A DNA stretch of 64,000 nt from Curtobacterium sp. MCBA15_001. Lineage in GTDB: Bacteria > Actinomycetota > Actinomycetes > Actinomycetales > Microbacteriaceae. Position 1 is the first letter of the stretch. Every line of letters begins with the position of its first letter. Below are positions 1-10,491 of this stretch, one piece after another. The translations under genes were made by a program, and so were the position numbers. The notes under the pieces were generated by a model. It was not told the DNA's origin. It saw only the letters and a list, made by a program, of their open reading frames with translations, and did no database searches. The stretch lies in the NCBI RefSeq assembly GCF_001864835.1, contig NZ_MJGI01000025.1, positions 198,389 through 262,388 on the forward strand. The letters run 5' to 3'.

Positions 1-76
1 GCGCGCAGCGCGCAGCCTGCCAGCCGGGCAGCACCACGGCCTCCAGGCGGATCCGTCTGCGCATCGCACCCCCGCG

Positions 77-114
77 CGGACATCGCACCCCGACAGGACG
101 GGGTGCGATGTCCG
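77..114. terminator. Perfect 16-bp hairpin
   Basis: The arm at 77-92 (cggacatcgcaccccg) is the exact reverse complement of 99-114, with a 6-nt loop. The stem is long enough for a transcription terminator but no T-run follows. It may end transcripts from the gene left of the window, or it may be the palindromic core of the surrounding repeat element. Confidence 0.55.
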
Positions 115-133
115 CATCGGGGTGCAAAGTGCA

Positions 134-210
134 CCGCGCCGCGCCCAGCCCGCGCCGCGCCGCGCCGCGCCGCGCCCAGCCCGCGCCGCGCCGCGCCGCA
201 GCCCGCCCGC
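134..210. repeat. GC pentamer microsatellite
   Basis: The pentamer gcgcc is iterated many times, twice interrupted by cccagccc, so a larger unit is also repeated. Composition is almost pure G+C. Such tracts are prone to slippage and mis-assembly. The encoded Ala/Pro/Arg-rich frames are not credible as protein. Confidence 0.8.
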
Positions 211-267
211 CGGGCGGCACCGCGGCCTCCAGGCTGGCGGCAGGCGCACCCTGGCACAGTGGGACCC

Positions 268-1032
268 ATGTCCTTCGCCACCGCCGCCCCGAAGCCGCGC
301 CGTACCGGGCGCACCGCGACGATCGTCGTCCTCGTGATCGTGGTGGTGCTCGCCGGGCTCGTCGTCGTCGCCGAGTTCGTGCTGCGCGGCGTCGTCGACC
401 GGATCATCGCGCAGCAGGTCGAGCAGTCGCTGCCGCAGGGCACGCAGGGCACCGTGACGGCCCACGCCGACGGCATCGTCATCCCGCAGCTCATCAGCGG
501 CACGCTCGACCGCGTCGACATCGCCTCGTCGAAGATCACGGTGGACGGCGTCCCGCTCGCGGCCGACGTCACCGTGCACGACGTCCCGGTCGACGGCAAG
601 GGCGACGTGCGCGACGTCGACGGCACGGTCACGCTGGCGTCCGGCAGTGTCAAGGACCTGGCGCGGTACAGCCCGCTCTTCGACCGGCTCTCCCTCGTCG
701 ACGGCGGGGTGCAGCTGTCCGGCTCGACCGCGGTCCTCGGGTACGACATCTCGTACCTGGCGAACGGGACGGTCACGGCGCAGTCCGACGGCAAGGGCAT
801 CACGATCACCCCGAAGGCGGTCCGGATCACGAACTCGGCCCTCGACCTCAAGGTCGACAGCATCCCCGGCGTGACGAACACGCCCGTGCCGGTCTGCACC
901 GCCCAGTTCCTGCCGGAGTCCCTGCGCGTCCGCTCGCTCGACGTCACGGCCTCCCGCGCTGAGGTCCGCATCACCGCCGACGAGCTCCCGCTCAGCGAGC
1001 AGGGGCTGCAGACGGTCGGCTCCTGCGGCTGA
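268..1032 (+). CDS. DUF2993-type (LmeA-like) membrane-anchored protein
   Basis: This 254-residue protein has a basic N-terminus, one hydrophobic segment at about residues 18-40, and an extracytoplasmic domain rich in Val/Thr/Asp beta-strand patterns. Phrases such as VDGVPLAADVTVHDVPVDG and the repeated strand pattern resemble the DUF2993 family, whose mycobacterial member LmeA acts in cell-envelope mannolipid maturation. That role is family knowledge and not proven here. ATG 268 is chosen because the transmembrane segment follows it directly and the upstream in-frame residues are Ala/Pro/Arg repeat translation. It precedes lysA by 67 bp in the same direction. Confidence 0.65.
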   Translation: MSFATAAPKPRRTGRTATIVVLVIVVVLAGLVVVAEFVLRGVVDRIIAQQVEQSLPQGTQGTVTAHADGIVIPQLISGTLDRVDIASSKITVDGVPLAADVTVHDVPVDGKGDVRDVDGTVTLASGSVKDLARYSPLFDRLSLVDGGVQLSGSTAVLGYDISYLANGTVTAQSDGKGITITPKAVRITNSALDLKVDSIPGVTNTPVPVCTAQFLPESLRVRSLDVTASRAEVRITADELPLSEQGLQTVGSCG

Positions 1033-1085
1033 CCCGCGTTCTCCACAGGGGCGTAACACCGGACGGGAGGCCCGCCCCGGCTCGG

Positions 1086-1091
1086 TAGGAT
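1086..1091 (+). promoter_or_regulatory. lysA -10 box, leaderless type
   Basis: TAGGAT fits the actinobacterial TAnnnT -10 consensus and lies 8 nt before the lysA GTG. Transcription would start at or next to the start codon. No convincing -35 or Shine-Dalgarno sequence is present. Confidence 0.5.
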
Positions 1092-1099
1092 CGGGTCCC

Positions 1100-2521
1100 G
1101 TGAGCGAGAACCCCCTTGCCCCGCCGCGGCTGCGGTCCCCGGCTGATGCCTCCGCGCTGAGCGCGCGGATCTGGCCCGCCTCCGCCACGCGGACGGACGA
1201 CGGCTCCCTGGTGGTGGGCGGCATCACCGCGCACGACCTGGTCGAGCAGTTCGGCACCCCGCTCTACGTCGTCGACGAGCACGACGTGCAGTCCCGGGCC
1301 GTCCGGGTCCGCGACGCCTTCGCCGAGGCGTTCGGGCGGATCGGCACGCACGCCCACGTCTACTACGCCGCCAAGGCCTTCCTGACGACGCAGGTCGCGG
1401 CGTGGATGGCCGAGGCCGACCTGCGCGTCGACGTCTGCACGGGCGGGGAACTCGCCGTGGCGCTGGCTGGCGGCGTCGACCCGGGCCGGTTGGGGTTCCA
1501 CGGCAACGACAAGTCCGACGCCGAGATCGCCCGCGCGGTGCAGGTCGGCGTGGGCACGATCGTCCTCGACTCGCACGAAGAAGTGCAGCGGGTCGCGGAC
1601 GCAGCAGCGGACGCCGGTGTCGTGCAGCGCGTGCGCATCCGGATCAACAGCGGCGTGCACGCCTCGACGCACGAGTACCTCGCCACGGCGCGTGAGGACC
1701 AGAAGTTCGGCATCCCGCTCTCCGAAGCGGTGCAGGCGGCCGAGGCGATCCGCGCGCGCCCGTCGCTGGCCTTCGTCGGGCTGCACTCCCACATCGGCTC
1801 GCAGATCTTCGACGAGTCCGGCTTCCGCGAAGCCGCTCGTCGGCTCATGGACGTGCACGCGACGCTGGTGCGCTCCGGACCCGTGCCGGAACTCAACCTC
1901 GGCGGCGGCTGGGGCATCGACTACACCGAGGCCGACTCCGCCTTCGCACCAGAGGACATCGCCGACGCGCTGGCGACGATCGTGGCCGAAGCGTGTGCCG
2001 AGCGGGACATCCCGGTCCCGGAGATCGCGGTGGAGCCCGGGCGGTACATCGTGGGACCGGCCGGCGTCACGCTCTACCGCGTCGGCACGATCAAGCCCGT
2101 GCAGCTCGAGACCGACGACGGCGGCAGTGCGACCCGCACGTACGTCTCCGTCGACGGCGGCATGAGCGACAACGCCCGCCCCGCGCTGTACGGCGCCGAC
2201 TACACCGCGCGGCTCGCCCGCACGTCGGACGCGTCCCCGGTCCTGACCCGGGTCGTCGGCAAGCACTGCGAGAGCGGGGACATCGTGGTGCACGACGAGT
2301 ACCTGCCCGGTGACGTGCGCCGTGGCGACCTGCTCGCCGTGGCCGCCACCGGTGCCTACTGCTGGAGCCTGGCGAGCAACTACAACCACGTCGGACGCCC
2401 GCCGGTCGTCGCGGTCGCCGACGGGCGAGCCCGTATCCTCGTCCGAGGCGAGAGCGTCGACGACCTCCTCGCCCGCGACACCGGGGTGTCGCCCGCGGCC
2501 GCACCCGGTGCCGTGCGGTGA
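1100..2521 (+). CDS. lysA: Diaminopimelate decarboxylase
   Basis: LysA converts meso-diaminopimelate to L-lysine, the last step of lysine synthesis, in the cytoplasm. The 473 residues show the fold-type III PLP-enzyme pattern: the Schiff-base lysine in YYAAKAF (Lys92), HSHIGSQI near residue 230, GGGWGIDY, EPGRYIVG, and the partner-subunit motif CESGD (Cys390). Length is at the upper end for the family because of an N-terminal extension typical of actinobacteria. The start is GTG 1100, with a leaderless-type -10 just upstream. It heads a lysine/threonine cluster with hom, thrC and thrB, so the two branches from aspartate semialdehyde are probably co-transcribed. Confidence 0.97.
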   Translation: MSENPLAPPRLRSPADASALSARIWPASATRTDDGSLVVGGITAHDLVEQFGTPLYVVDEHDVQSRAVRVRDAFAEAFGRIGTHAHVYYAAKAFLTTQVAAWMAEADLRVDVCTGGELAVALAGGVDPGRLGFHGNDKSDAEIARAVQVGVGTIVLDSHEEVQRVADAAADAGVVQRVRIRINSGVHASTHEYLATAREDQKFGIPLSEAVQAAEAIRARPSLAFVGLHSHIGSQIFDESGFREAARRLMDVHATLVRSGPVPELNLGGGWGIDYTEADSAFAPEDIADALATIVAEACAERDIPVPEIAVEPGRYIVGPAGVTLYRVGTIKPVQLETDDGGSATRTYVSVDGGMSDNARPALYGADYTARLARTSDASPVLTRVVGKHCESGDIVVHDEYLPGDVRRGDLLAVAATGAYCWSLASNYNHVGRPPVVAVADGRARILVRGESVDDLLARDTGVSPAAAPGAVR

Positions 2522-2550
2522 ACCCCCGAGATCCCGGAGACACGTCCCAC

Positions 2551-3858
2551 ATGATCGAATACCGCAACGTCCGCGTCGCGCTGCTCGGAGCCGGCTCGGT
2601 CGGCTCGCAGGTCGCACGCCTCCTGCTCGAGCACGGCGACGAACTGGCCTCGCGTGCCGGAGCCGGCCTCGAACTCGTCGGCATCGCCGTCCGCGACGTC
2701 GACGCCCAGCGCGACGTCGACCTGCCGCGCGAGCTCTTCACCACCGACGCCGGATCGCTCATCCTGGGGGCGGACATCGTGGTCGAGCTCATCGGTGGCA
2801 TCGAGCCCGCACGCACCCTCGTGCTGCAGGCCCTGCAGTCCGGCGCCGACGTCGTGACCGGCAACAAGGCCCTGCTCGCCACCCACGGCCCGGAGCTCTT
2901 CGCCGCGGCGGAGCAGGTCGGCGCACAGCTCTACTACGAGGCCGCCGTCGCCGGGGCCATCCCGATCATCCGGCCGCTGCACGACTCGCTCGCGGGCGAC
3001 CGCATCCAGCGCATCATGGGCATCGTCAACGGGACGACGAACTTCATCCTCGACCTGATGGACCGCCAGGGCTCGACGTTCGAGGACGCCCTGGCGACCG
3101 CGACCGAGCTCGGGTACGCCGAAGCCGACCCGACCGCCGACATCGAGGGCTACGACGCCGCGCAGAAGGCCGCGATCCTGGCCTCGATCGCGTTCCACAC
3201 CTCGGTGCCGCTCGTCGCCGTGCACCGCGAGGGCATCACGTCGGTCACCATCGAGCAGGTCCGTGCCGCGCGCAAGGCGGGCCACGTCGTGAAGCTCCTG
3301 GCGACCTGCGAGCGCCTGACCGACGCCGACGGGCGCGAGGGCGTCAGTGCCCGCGTCTACCCGGCGCTCGTGCCGGAGTCGCACCCGCTCGCCAGCGTGC
3401 ACGGCGCGAAGAACGCCGTCTTCGTCGAGGCCGAGGCCGCCGGCGACCTGATGTTCTACGGCGCCGGGGCCGGCGGGGTCGAGACGGCCTCGGCGGTGCT
3501 CGGTGACCTGGTCTCCGCTGCCCGACGGCACGTCATCGGCGGCCCGGGCATCGCGGAGTCGACGCAGTCCGACCTCCCCGTCTTCCCGATCGGCACCGTC
3601 CGCACCAGCTACCAGATCACGCTGCTCGTCGCCGACGCCCCCGGCGTGCTGTCGACCGTCGCCGGCATCCTCGCGGCGCACGGCGTCAGCGTCGAGACCG
3701 TCGAGCAGTCGAGCGCCCACGGCGACGGCGGCACGGCCACCCTGGTCATCGGCACGCACCAGGCGCGTGAGTCCGCCCTCGCCGACACCGTCAGGGCACT
3801 GCGCACCGAGGCGACCGTGACCGAGGTCACGAGCGTCCTGCGCGTCGTCGGCGCCTGA
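2551..3858 (+). CDS. hom: Homoserine dehydrogenase
   Basis: Hom reduces aspartate semialdehyde to homoserine with NAD(P)H, at the entry to threonine and methionine synthesis. The 435-residue form has an N-terminal Rossmann motif GAGSVGSQ (residues 13-20), the catalytic-domain signatures [11 protein letters not shown] and [15 protein letters not shown], and a C-terminal ACT domain from about residue 353 ([15 protein letters not shown]). The ACT domain suggests threonine feedback control, as in other actinobacterial Hom proteins. ATG 2551 has ggaga 10 nt upstream. A GTG at 2518, overlapping the lysA stop as GTGA, would add 11 residues and is the alternative start. Confidence 0.96.
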   Translation: MIEYRNVRVALLGAGSVGSQVARLLLEHGDELASRAGAGLELVGIAVRDVDAQRDVDLPRELFTTDAGSLILGADIVVELIGGIEPARTLVLQALQSGADVVTGNKALLATHGPELFAAAEQVGAQLYYEAAVAGAIPIIRPLHDSLAGDRIQRIMGIVNGTTNFILDLMDRQGSTFEDALATATELGYAEADPTADIEGYDAAQKAAILASIAFHTSVPLVAVHREGITSVTIEQVRAARKAGHVVKLLATCERLTDADGREGVSARVYPALVPESHPLASVHGAKNAVFVEAEAAGDLMFYGAGAGGVETASAVLGDLVSAARRHVIGGPGIAESTQSDLPVFPIGTVRTSYQITLLVADAPGVLSTVAGILAAHGVSVETVEQSSAHGDGGTATLVIGTHQARESALADTVRALRTEATVTEVTSVLRVVGA

Positions 3859-3913
3859 CGCCGGTCCCGCCCGCTCAACCACCACCTCCAGCACCGACAG
3901 AGAGAGAACCCTG

Positions 3914-4993
3914 ATGGCCCACCAGTGGCAGGGAGTCCTGCGCGAGTACGCCGACCGACTCGACGTGACGTCGGACACGCCCGTCATCACGCTGGGCGAG
4001 GGCGGCACGCCGCTCATCCCGGCGCGGCGGCTGTCCGAGCGCACCGGCGCCCAGGTCTGGATCAAGTTCGAGGGCATGAACCCGACGGGCTCGTTCAAGG
4101 ACCGCGGCATGACGATGGCGATCTCCAAGGCCGTCGAGCACGGTGCGAAGGCCGTCATCTGCGCCTCCACCGGCAACACGAGCGCCTCGGCCGCCGCGTA
4201 CGCCACGCACGCCGGGATCACCGCCGCGGTGCTCGTGCCCGAGGGCAAGATCGCGATGGGCAAGCTCAGCCAGGCCGTGGCGCACGACGCCCAGCTGCTG
4301 CAGGTGCAGGGCAACTTCGACGACTGCCTCGACATCGCTCGCGACCTCGCGGCGAACTACCCGGTGCACCTGGTGAACTCTGTCAACAACGACCGCATCG
4401 AGGGCCAGAAGACCGCCGCGTTCGAGGTCGTCGACGTCCTCGGCGACGCCCCCGACTTCCACTTCCTGCCGGTCGGCAACGCGGGCAACTACACCGCGTA
4501 CTCCCGCGGGTACCGCGAGGACGTCGCCGCGGGCCGCTCGAGCAAGCTGCCCCGGATGTTCGGCTTCCAGGCCGCGGGCTCGGCGCCGATCGTCTCCGGC
4601 GAGGTCGTCCCGCACCCGGAGACCATCGCGTCGGCGATCCGCATCGGCAACCCGGCGTCGTGGAAGTACGCGCTCGAGGCCCAGCAGGAGACCGACGGCT
4701 ACTTCGGCGCGATCTCCGACGCCGGCATCCTGGCCGCGCACCGCATCCTGTCGGCCGAGGTCGGCGTGTTCGTCGAGCCCGCGTCCGCGATCGGTGTCGC
4801 CGGGCTCCTCGAGCGCGCCGACGCCGGGCAGGTCCCGAAGGGCGCGACGGTCGTCATCACGGTGACCGGCCACGGGCTCAAGGACCCGCAGTGGGCGCTC
4901 AAGACCGAGGACGGCGGCGACGTCACCCCGACCAGCGTCCCCGTCGACACCGCCGCGATCGCCGACGTGCTCGGACTGGTCGGCGCAGCGTGA
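3914..4993 (+). CDS. thrC: Threonine synthase
   Basis: ThrC converts O-phosphohomoserine to L-threonine using PLP. The 359-residue protein carries the cofactor-lysine motif SFKDRGM (Lys62), the phosphate-binding region [14 protein letters not shown], and EGGTPLIPA near the N-terminus. The short length matches the bacterial class without the plant-type N-terminal extension. agagagaac just upstream of ATG 3914 acts as a ribosome-binding site. The gene follows hom by 55 bp and overlaps thrB by 4 nt. Confidence 0.97.
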   Translation: MAHQWQGVLREYADRLDVTSDTPVITLGEGGTPLIPARRLSERTGAQVWIKFEGMNPTGSFKDRGMTMAISKAVEHGAKAVICASTGNTSASAAAYATHAGITAAVLVPEGKIAMGKLSQAVAHDAQLLQVQGNFDDCLDIARDLAANYPVHLVNSVNNDRIEGQKTAAFEVVDVLGDAPDFHFLPVGNAGNYTAYSRGYREDVAAGRSSKLPRMFGFQAAGSAPIVSGEVVPHPETIASAIRIGNPASWKYALEAQQETDGYFGAISDAGILAAHRILSAEVGVFVEPASAIGVAGLLERADAGQVPKGATVVITVTGHGLKDPQWALKTEDGGDVTPTSVPVDTAAIADVLGLVGAA

Positions 4994-5970
4994 GCCAGGA
5001 CCGCTCGTCCGGACCGGAGCGGGGCACCACCGCCCGCAGTGCTGTACCGGCCGGACGGGTGGTCCACGTCCGCGTCCCGGCCACGTCCGCGAACCTCGGA
5101 CCGGGCTTCGACTCCCTCGGACTCGCGCTCTCGCTCTACGACGACGTGCAGGTCCGGGTCCGCCCGGAGCCCGGCGCGACCGTGGCTGTGCAGGGCGTCG
5201 GCGCGGGCGAGGTCGCGACCGACGACACGAACCTGGTCGTCCGCGCGATCCGTCGGGGTCTGGACCACGCCGGGGTCGAGCAGCCCGGCCTCGAGCTCAC
5301 CGCGGTGAACGCCATCCCGCACGGTCGCGGCATGGGGTCCTCGGCGGCGGCGATCGTCGCGGGATTGATGGCCGCGCGCGGGCTGCTCGAGGGCATCGTC
5401 GACCTCGACGCCGCGACCCTGCTGACCCTGGCCACCGAGATGGAGGGGCACCCGGACAACGTCGCCCCGGCCCTGTTCGGCGGCCTGACGATCGCGTGGA
5501 TGACCCCGGACGGCCCGGCGTACAAGCGACTCCTGGTGCACCGCGGTGTCTCGCCGGTGGTCTTCGTGCCGACCTCGACCCTCTCGACGAAGCTCGCACG
5601 CTCCCTGCAGCCCGCCAGCGTCCCGCACGCCGACGCGGCGTTCAACGTCTCCCGCTCGGCGCTGCTGGTGGCGGCGCTCATCCAGAGTCCGGAGCTGCTG
5701 CTGGCGGCGACCGAGGACCGGCTGCACCAGACGTACCGCGCCAGTGCCATGCCCGAGACCGACGTGCTCATCCGACTGCTCCGACAGCAGGGTCTCGCTG
5801 CCGTCGTGTCCGGCGCCGGCCCGAGCCTGCTCGTGCTCGGATCCGACCCCGCACAGCGCCTGACGGCCGCCGAACTCGTCGCGCGACACGCCGAGACCAC
5901 CTGGCGCCCGCTCATGCTGGCCGTCGATCTCGGTGGTGCTACAGTGAACGCGCACCCGGCAGACCACTGA
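4990..5970 (+). CDS. thrB: Homoserine kinase
   Basis: ThrB phosphorylates homoserine with ATP to give the ThrC substrate. This 326-residue GHMP-family kinase shows [18 protein letters not shown] (substrate region), the ATP-binding glycine/serine loop [15 protein letters not shown] and the C-terminal motif [15 protein letters not shown] 4990 overlaps the thrC stop as GTGA, a pattern consistent with translational coupling. The order hom-thrC-thrB puts kinase and synthase together. The 3' end of thrB probably holds the rho promoter (TACAGT, 5940-5945). Confidence 0.96.
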   Translation: MSQDRSSGPERGTTARSAVPAGRVVHVRVPATSANLGPGFDSLGLALSLYDDVQVRVRPEPGATVAVQGVGAGEVATDDTNLVVRAIRRGLDHAGVEQPGLELTAVNAIPHGRGMGSSAAAIVAGLMAARGLLEGIVDLDAATLLTLATEMEGHPDNVAPALFGGLTIAWMTPDGPAYKRLLVHRGVSPVVFVPTSTLSTKLARSLQPASVPHADAAFNVSRSALLVAALIQSPELLLAATEDRLHQTYRASAMPETDVLIRLLRQQGLAAVVSGAGPSLLVLGSDPAQRLTAAELVARHAETTWRPLMLAVDLGGATVNAHPADH

Positions 5971-6157
5971 GGACGCCCGTCGCGCAGGCACGAACCACGG
6001 CCAGCACGAGCTCCCGGTCCGCAGGTGTGATCTCCCTCAGATCACCGCTTCCCGGTCCGTCGTCTGAACGGCGGCCGTCGCAATCCGATGCCATGCATCC
6101 GCGCGGGAAGTCGGTGGAAACTCTCCGCGCTCTGCGGTTCGGAAGGAACACAGCACC
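5940..6157 (+). promoter_or_regulatory. rho promoter and long leader
   Basis: An extended -10 (TGcTACAGT, hexamer 5940-5945) lies inside the end of thrB. The resulting leader before rho would be about 200 nt. It contains a hairpin with arms 6027-6033 and 6039-6045 (gtgatct/agatcac) and a repeated 10-mer, tcccggtccg, at about 6012 and 6050. Rho is autoregulated by termination in its own leader in several bacteria, so this region is a candidate for that control. The promoter call rests on motif match only. Confidence 0.4.
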
Positions 6158-8470
6158 GTGACCAACGTCAACACCTCCACCGACTCGGTGGAGATCCCCA
6201 GCGACCTGCGCGCACTCCGCCTCCCGGAGCTGCAGCGGATCGCCTCCGCCCTGGGCATCACCGGGCTCTCGAAGCTCCGCAAGGGCGACCTCATCGCCTC
6301 GATCGAGGACAAGCGCCCCGCCGCCGCGTCCGACACCCTGACCCTGCCGGAGCCCGAGGCACCCGCAGCGTCGACGACCGAGGCGCCGGCAGCGTCGGCG
6401 ACCGACGCACCGGCAGCCCAGGCGACCGACGCCGCGCCGACCACCGAGACCGAGGCGCCGTCGCGTGCCCGTCGCTCGCGTCGTGCGACGTCCGGCGGCA
6501 CCGTCACCACCCCGCCCACCACCGCGGCGGAGCACACCAACCACGGCAAGACCGGGACCGAGGACCTGCTCGCGGGCCTCGACCAGGTCCGCGCCGAGAA
6601 GGACGCACAAGCGGCACAGTCGGGTGGCCAGCGTCGTCGTCGCGGCCAGAAGCCCGCCGTCGACCAGGCCACCGCCACCGCCACTGAGCAGAGCACTGCT
6701 GAGCAGGCCGGCACCGACCGGGCGAACGCCGAGCAGCCCCCCGCGGAGTCGGCTGCGCAGCCGCAGTCCGCCGGGCAGCCGACCTCGGCCGAGGACACGT
6801 CCGACCAGGACGGGACCGACCAGCACGGCACGGACCAGAACGGCGACCAGCAGCAGGACGCCGACGGCGGACCCCGTCGTGGTCGTCGCAGCCGTGGCCG
6901 CGGTCGTGGACGGGGCCAGAACGCCGACCAGTCCGGCGAGCAGCAGGGCGACCAGCCCGAGGAGCAGAACGGCCGCGGGGGCCGCGGTGCCCAGAACCAG
7001 GCCGACGGCCAGCAGAACGCCGCTGACGAGCAGGGCGACCAGAAGCAGTCGCAGAACCAGCAGAACCAGCAGAACCAGAACCAGCAGCAGAACGGCCGGC
7101 AGAAGCAGGCGCAGGGCCAGCAGAAGCAGCAGAACCAGAGCCAGAACCAGAACCAGCAGCAGAACGGCCAGGCCGAGGCCCGCTCGCAGCGTGAGGACGG
7201 ACAGCGCCGCCAGGAGGACGAGGCCGAGAACGGTCGCAGCCGCCGCCAGCGTGACCGCAAGCGCGGCCGTGGCGGGCAGAACGACGAGTTCGAGCCGGAG
7301 ATCACCGAGGACGACGTCCTGATCCCGGTCGCGGGCATCCTCGACGTCCTCGACAACTACGCCTTCGTCCGCACGACCGGCTACCTGCCGGGACCGAGCG
7401 ACGTCTACGTGTCCCTCGGCCAGGTGAAGAAGTACCACCTGCGCAAGGGCGACGCCGTGGTCGGTGCGATCAAGCAGCCGCGCGACAACGAGCAGCAGAG
7501 CCGCCAGAAGTACAACGCCCTGGCCAAGATCGACACGATCAACGGCCAGTCGACGGACGAGGCCGCCGCGCGCGTCGACTTCCAGGACCTCACCCCGCTG
7601 TACCCGAACGAGCGCCTGCGCCTCGAGACCGAGCCCTCCAAGCTCTCCACGCGGATCATCGACCTGGTGTCGCCGATCGGCAAGGGCCAGCGCGGCCTGA
7701 TCGTCTCGCCGCCCAAGGCCGGCAAGACCGTCGTGCTGCAGGCGATCGCGAACGCCGTCTCGAAGAACAACCCCGAGGCGCACCTGATGGTCGTCCTGGT
7801 CGACGAGCGGCCCGAAGAGGTCACCGACATGCAGCGCACGGTGAAGGGCGAGGTCATCGCTTCGACCTTCGACCGTCCCGCCGAGGACCACACCACCGTC
7901 GCCGAGCTCGCCATCGAGCGTGCCAAGCGCCTGGTCGAGCTGGGCCACGACGTGGTCCTGCTGCTCGACTCGATCACCCGCTTGGGCCGCGCCTACAACC
8001 TGTCCACCCCGCCGTCGGGCCGCGTGCTCTCCGGTGGCGTCGACTCCGCTGCGCTCTACCCGGCGAAGCGCTTCTTCGGCGCCGCCCGCAACATCGAGAA
8101 CGGCGGCTCGCTGACCATCCTCGCCACGGCGCTCGTCGAGACCGGGTCGAAGATGGATGAGGTGATCTTCGAGGAGTTCAAGGGCACCGGCAACATGGAG
8201 CTCCGCCTGAACCGCCACCTGGCGGACAAGCGGATCTTCCCGGCCGTCGACGTCAACGCGTCCGGCACCCGTCGCGAGGAGCAGCTGCTCTCCGCCGACG
8301 AGGTCAAGATCACCTGGCGTCTGCGCCGGGCCCTGGCCGGGCTCGACCCGCAGCAGGCGCTCGAGATCGTCCTGCGGAACCTCAAGGAGACGCAGTCGAA
8401 CGTCGAGTTCCTGGTGCAGGTGCAGAAGTCGGTCCCCGCGACCGGGCACCACGCCGGACACCAGGAGTAA
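6158..8470 (+). CDS. rho: Transcription termination factor Rho
   Basis: Rho is the hexameric RNA helicase that ends transcription at unstructured C-rich sites. The 770 residues comprise an N-terminal Rho_N region ([13 protein letters not shown]), a very long low-complexity insert of about 300 residues, an RNA-binding domain ([19 protein letters not shown]) and the ATPase with Walker A SPPKAGKT (Lys523), [10 protein letters not shown] and the R-finger region. The insert starts Ala/Thr-rich, then becomes Arg/Gly-rich and finally Gln/Asn-rich (about residues 225-350). Large NTD inserts are common in actinobacterial Rho. GTG 6158 has ggaagga 10 nt upstream. Confidence 0.97.
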   Translation: MTNVNTSTDSVEIPSDLRALRLPELQRIASALGITGLSKLRKGDLIASIEDKRPAAASDTLTLPEPEAPAASTTEAPAASATDAPAAQATDAAPTTETEAPSRARRSRRATSGGTVTTPPTTAAEHTNHGKTGTEDLLAGLDQVRAEKDAQAAQSGGQRRRRGQKPAVDQATATATEQSTAEQAGTDRANAEQPPAESAAQPQSAGQPTSAEDTSDQDGTDQHGTDQNGDQQQDADGGPRRGRRSRGRGRGRGQNADQSGEQQGDQPEEQNGRGGRGAQNQADGQQNAADEQGDQKQSQNQQNQQNQNQQQNGRQKQAQGQQKQQNQSQNQNQQQNGQAEARSQREDGQRRQEDEAENGRSRRQRDRKRGRGGQNDEFEPEITEDDVLIPVAGILDVLDNYAFVRTTGYLPGPSDVYVSLGQVKKYHLRKGDAVVGAIKQPRDNEQQSRQKYNALAKIDTINGQSTDEAAARVDFQDLTPLYPNERLRLETEPSKLSTRIIDLVSPIGKGQRGLIVSPPKAGKTVVLQAIANAVSKNNPEAHLMVVLVDERPEEVTDMQRTVKGEVIASTFDRPAEDHTTVAELAIERAKRLVELGHDVVLLLDSITRLGRAYNLSTPPSGRVLSGGVDSAALYPAKRFFGAARNIENGGSLTILATALVETGSKMDEVIFEEFKGTGNMELRLNRHLADKRIFPAVDVNASGTRREEQLLSADEVKITWRLRRALAGLDPQQALEIVLRNLKETQSNVEFLVQVQKSVPATGHHAGHQE

Positions 8471-8473
8471 CGC

Positions 8474-9556
8474 GTGTTCGAGTCGGTGGCAGGGCTGCTG
8501 GCGGAACACGAGGACCTGACACAGCAGCTGTCGGACCCCGCGCTCCACGCCGACGCGGCCCGTGCGAAGAAGGTCAACCGGCGCTACGCCGAGCTGAACC
8601 GGATCAAGTCCGCGTACGAGGGCTGGACGGCGGCGGGGGACGACCTCGCCGCCGCCCGGGAACTCGCGCGCGAGGACGAGGCCTTCGCCGAGGAGGTCCC
8701 CGGGCTCGAGGCATCGCTCGCCGAACGCCAGGAGCGCCTGCGGCGGCTGCTCGTCCCGCGTGACCCGGACGACGGCCGCGACGTCATCATGGAGATCAAG
8801 GGCGGCGAGGGCGGCGAGGAATCCGCGCTGTTCGCGGCGGACCTGCTGCGGATGTACTCGCACTACGCCGAGTCCAAGGGCTGGAAGATCGAGCTCCTCG
8901 AGCGCACCGAGTCCGACCTCGGCGGCTACAAGGACGTCCAGGTCGCGATCAAGTCGAACTCCACCGACCCCGCGCAGGGCGTGTGGGCGCACCTGAAGTA
9001 CGAGGGTGGCGTGCACCGTGTCCAGCGCGTGCCGGCGACCGAGTCGCAGGGGCGCATCCACACGTCGACCACCGGCGTGCTCGTCTTCCCCGAGGTCGAC
9101 GAGCCGGAAGAGGTCGAGATCAACCAGAACGACCTGAAGATCGACGTGTACCGCTCGTCGGGCCCCGGCGGGCAGTCCGTCAACACGACGGACTCCGCCG
9201 TCCGCATCACCCACCTGCCCACGGGCATCACGGTGGCGATGCAGAACGAGAAGTCCCAGCTGCAGAACAGAGAGGCGGGGATGCGCGTGCTGCGTGCCCG
9301 CATCCTGGCGAAGCAGCAGGAGGAGCTCGACGCGCTGGCGTCGGACGCGCGTCGGTCGCAGATCCGCGGGATGGACCGGTCGGAGCGCATCCGCACGTAC
9401 AACTTCCCGGAGAACCGCATCGCCGACCACCGCACCGGGTACAAGGCGTACGACCTGGACCGCGTCATGAACGGCGCGCTCGAGCCGGTCATCGAGTCCG
9501 CCATCCGCGCGGACGAAGAGGCACGTCTGGCCGCCGTCGGCGACCAGAACGCCTGA
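8474..9556 (+). CDS. prfA: Peptide chain release factor 1
   Basis: RF1 recognises UAA and UAG stop codons and triggers peptide release. The 360-residue protein contains the RF1-type stop-codon tripeptide Pro187-Ala188-Thr189 (RVPATESQG) and the catalytic GGQ at residues 232-234 ([10 protein letters not shown]), which separates it from RF2. The Gln of GGQ is the target of the methyltransferase encoded next (prmC). GTG 8474 lies 3 nt after the rho stop, so the genes are tightly linked. Confidence 0.97.
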   Translation: MFESVAGLLAEHEDLTQQLSDPALHADAARAKKVNRRYAELNRIKSAYEGWTAAGDDLAAARELAREDEAFAEEVPGLEASLAERQERLRRLLVPRDPDDGRDVIMEIKGGEGGEESALFAADLLRMYSHYAESKGWKIELLERTESDLGGYKDVQVAIKSNSTDPAQGVWAHLKYEGGVHRVQRVPATESQGRIHTSTTGVLVFPEVDEPEEVEINQNDLKIDVYRSSGPGGQSVNTTDSAVRITHLPTGITVAMQNEKSQLQNREAGMRVLRARILAKQQEELDALASDARRSQIRGMDRSERIRTYNFPENRIADHRTGYKAYDLDRVMNGALEPVIESAIRADEEARLAAVGDQNA

Positions 9557-10455
9557 TCACCGGCCAGGAGGCACGGATCACCCCCGACACGCCCCGCACG
9601 TTCGCCGCGGACCGGCTCCTCAGGGAGGCGGCCGCGGCGCTCGGCGCGTCCGGGGTGCCCACCCCGCAGGTCGACGCCGAACTGCTGCTCGCGTGGGCGA
9701 CCGACACCTCGCGCGGGGCCGTCCAGGCCCGGGCGATGACCGGGGGAGCGATCGCCGCGGAGCACGTCGACCGGTTCCGGCAGGCGATCGCGCGGCGCGT
9801 CACCCGTGAGCCCTTGCAGCACATCACCGGCGAGGCGCACTTCCGCGCGCTGACCCTGGCAGTCGGACCCGGGGTGTTCGTCCCGCGTCCGGAGACGGAG
9901 GGCGTGGTGCAGTTCGGCATCGACGCACTCCGTGCCACCGCGGTGCCCGAGCCGATCGCCGTCGACCTGGGGTCCGGCAGCGGTGCCATCGCGATCGCCA
10001 TGGCCACCGAGGTGCCGAACGCGCTCGTCTACGCCGTCGAACGCTCGCCCGAGGCACTGCCCTGGACCCGTCGGAACGTGGCGGCGTACGGCGACACGGT
10101 CCGGCTCGTCGAGGGCGACCTGGCCGATGCGTTCGGGGAGCTCGACGGCACCGTGTCGGCCGTCGTGTCGAACCCGCCCTACGTGCCGGACGACGCCGTG
10201 CCGGTGGACCCCGAGGTCCGCGACCACGACCCGGCGCTCGCGCTGTACGGGGGAGCGGACGGGCTGGACGCGGTCCGGGCGCTCACCGAGACCGCCTGGC
10301 GCCTGCTGGTCCCCGGTGGGCTGCTCGTCATCGAGCACGCCGAACCGCAGGGCGCAGCCGTGCGCGCGGTCCTGTCGCGCCGGGGGTTCCGGTCCCCGGA
10401 GACGCACCAGGACCTGACGGGACGCGACCGCACGACCACCGCGACCCGCGCGTAG
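9553..10455 (+). CDS. prmC: Release factor glutamine methyltransferase
   Basis: PrmC methylates the GGQ glutamine of release factors using S-adenosylmethionine. The N-terminal helical domain ([27 protein letters not shown] split over two helices), the SAM motif [12 protein letters not shown] and the catalytic SNPPYVP are all present. The start is unusual: no in-frame ATG, GTG or TTG exists between the prfA stop and the conserved N-terminal helix. The candidates are CTG 9553, overlapping the prfA stop as CTGA, and ATC 9577, which has a perfect ggagg (9567-9571) 5 nt upstream. I give the CTG coordinate. The first canonical codon, a GTG near 9655, would delete part of the conserved domain. Confidence 0.93.
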   Translation: MITGQEARITPDTPRTFAADRLLREAAAALGASGVPTPQVDAELLLAWATDTSRGAVQARAMTGGAIAAEHVDRFRQAIARRVTREPLQHITGEAHFRALTLAVGPGVFVPRPETEGVVQFGIDALRATAVPEPIAVDLGSGSGAIAIAMATEVPNALVYAVERSPEALPWTRRNVAAYGDTVRLVEGDLADAFGELDGTVSAVVSNPPYVPDDAVPVDPEVRDHDPALALYGGADGLDAVRALTETAWRLLVPGGLLVIEHAEPQGAAVRAVLSRRGFRSPETHQDLTGRDRTTTATRA

Positions 10456-10491
10456 ACATCACGCGCGACGCGAAGCGTTGCGTCTACGCGC
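10448..10491. terminator. Bidirectional hairpin between prmC and HAD gene
   Basis: gcgcgtagac at 10448-10457 pairs perfectly with 10482-10491, and the interior (cgacgc/gcgttg) extends the stem imperfectly. The hairpin spans the stop codons of both convergent genes, so it could end transcription from either side. There is no T-run. Confidence 0.6.

Larger units (their letters stand above)
13..236. repeat. Imperfect direct repeat pair flanking a GC-rich block
   Basis: A segment of about 38 bp at 13-50 reappears with a few substitutions at 199-236. Both copies end in a shared core, cggcctccaggc. Between them lie a perfect hairpin and a low-complexity GC block. No gene is visible in 1-267. The arrangement looks like a small intergenic repeat element that has been duplicated or expanded. 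I cannot assign it to a named family. Confidence 0.6.

Noticed and set aside
103-267. N-terminal extension of the DUF2993-type protein
   Set aside because: The 55 extra residues are translated GC microsatellite and hairpin. The membrane anchor starts right after ATG 268.
5939-9430. Minus-strand open frame of about 1160 codons opposite rho and prfA
   Set aside because: It mirrors real genes in GC-rich DNA, where antisense stops are rare. The translation is low in complexity (Leu/Val/Arg runs opposite the Gln/Asn codons) and matches no family.
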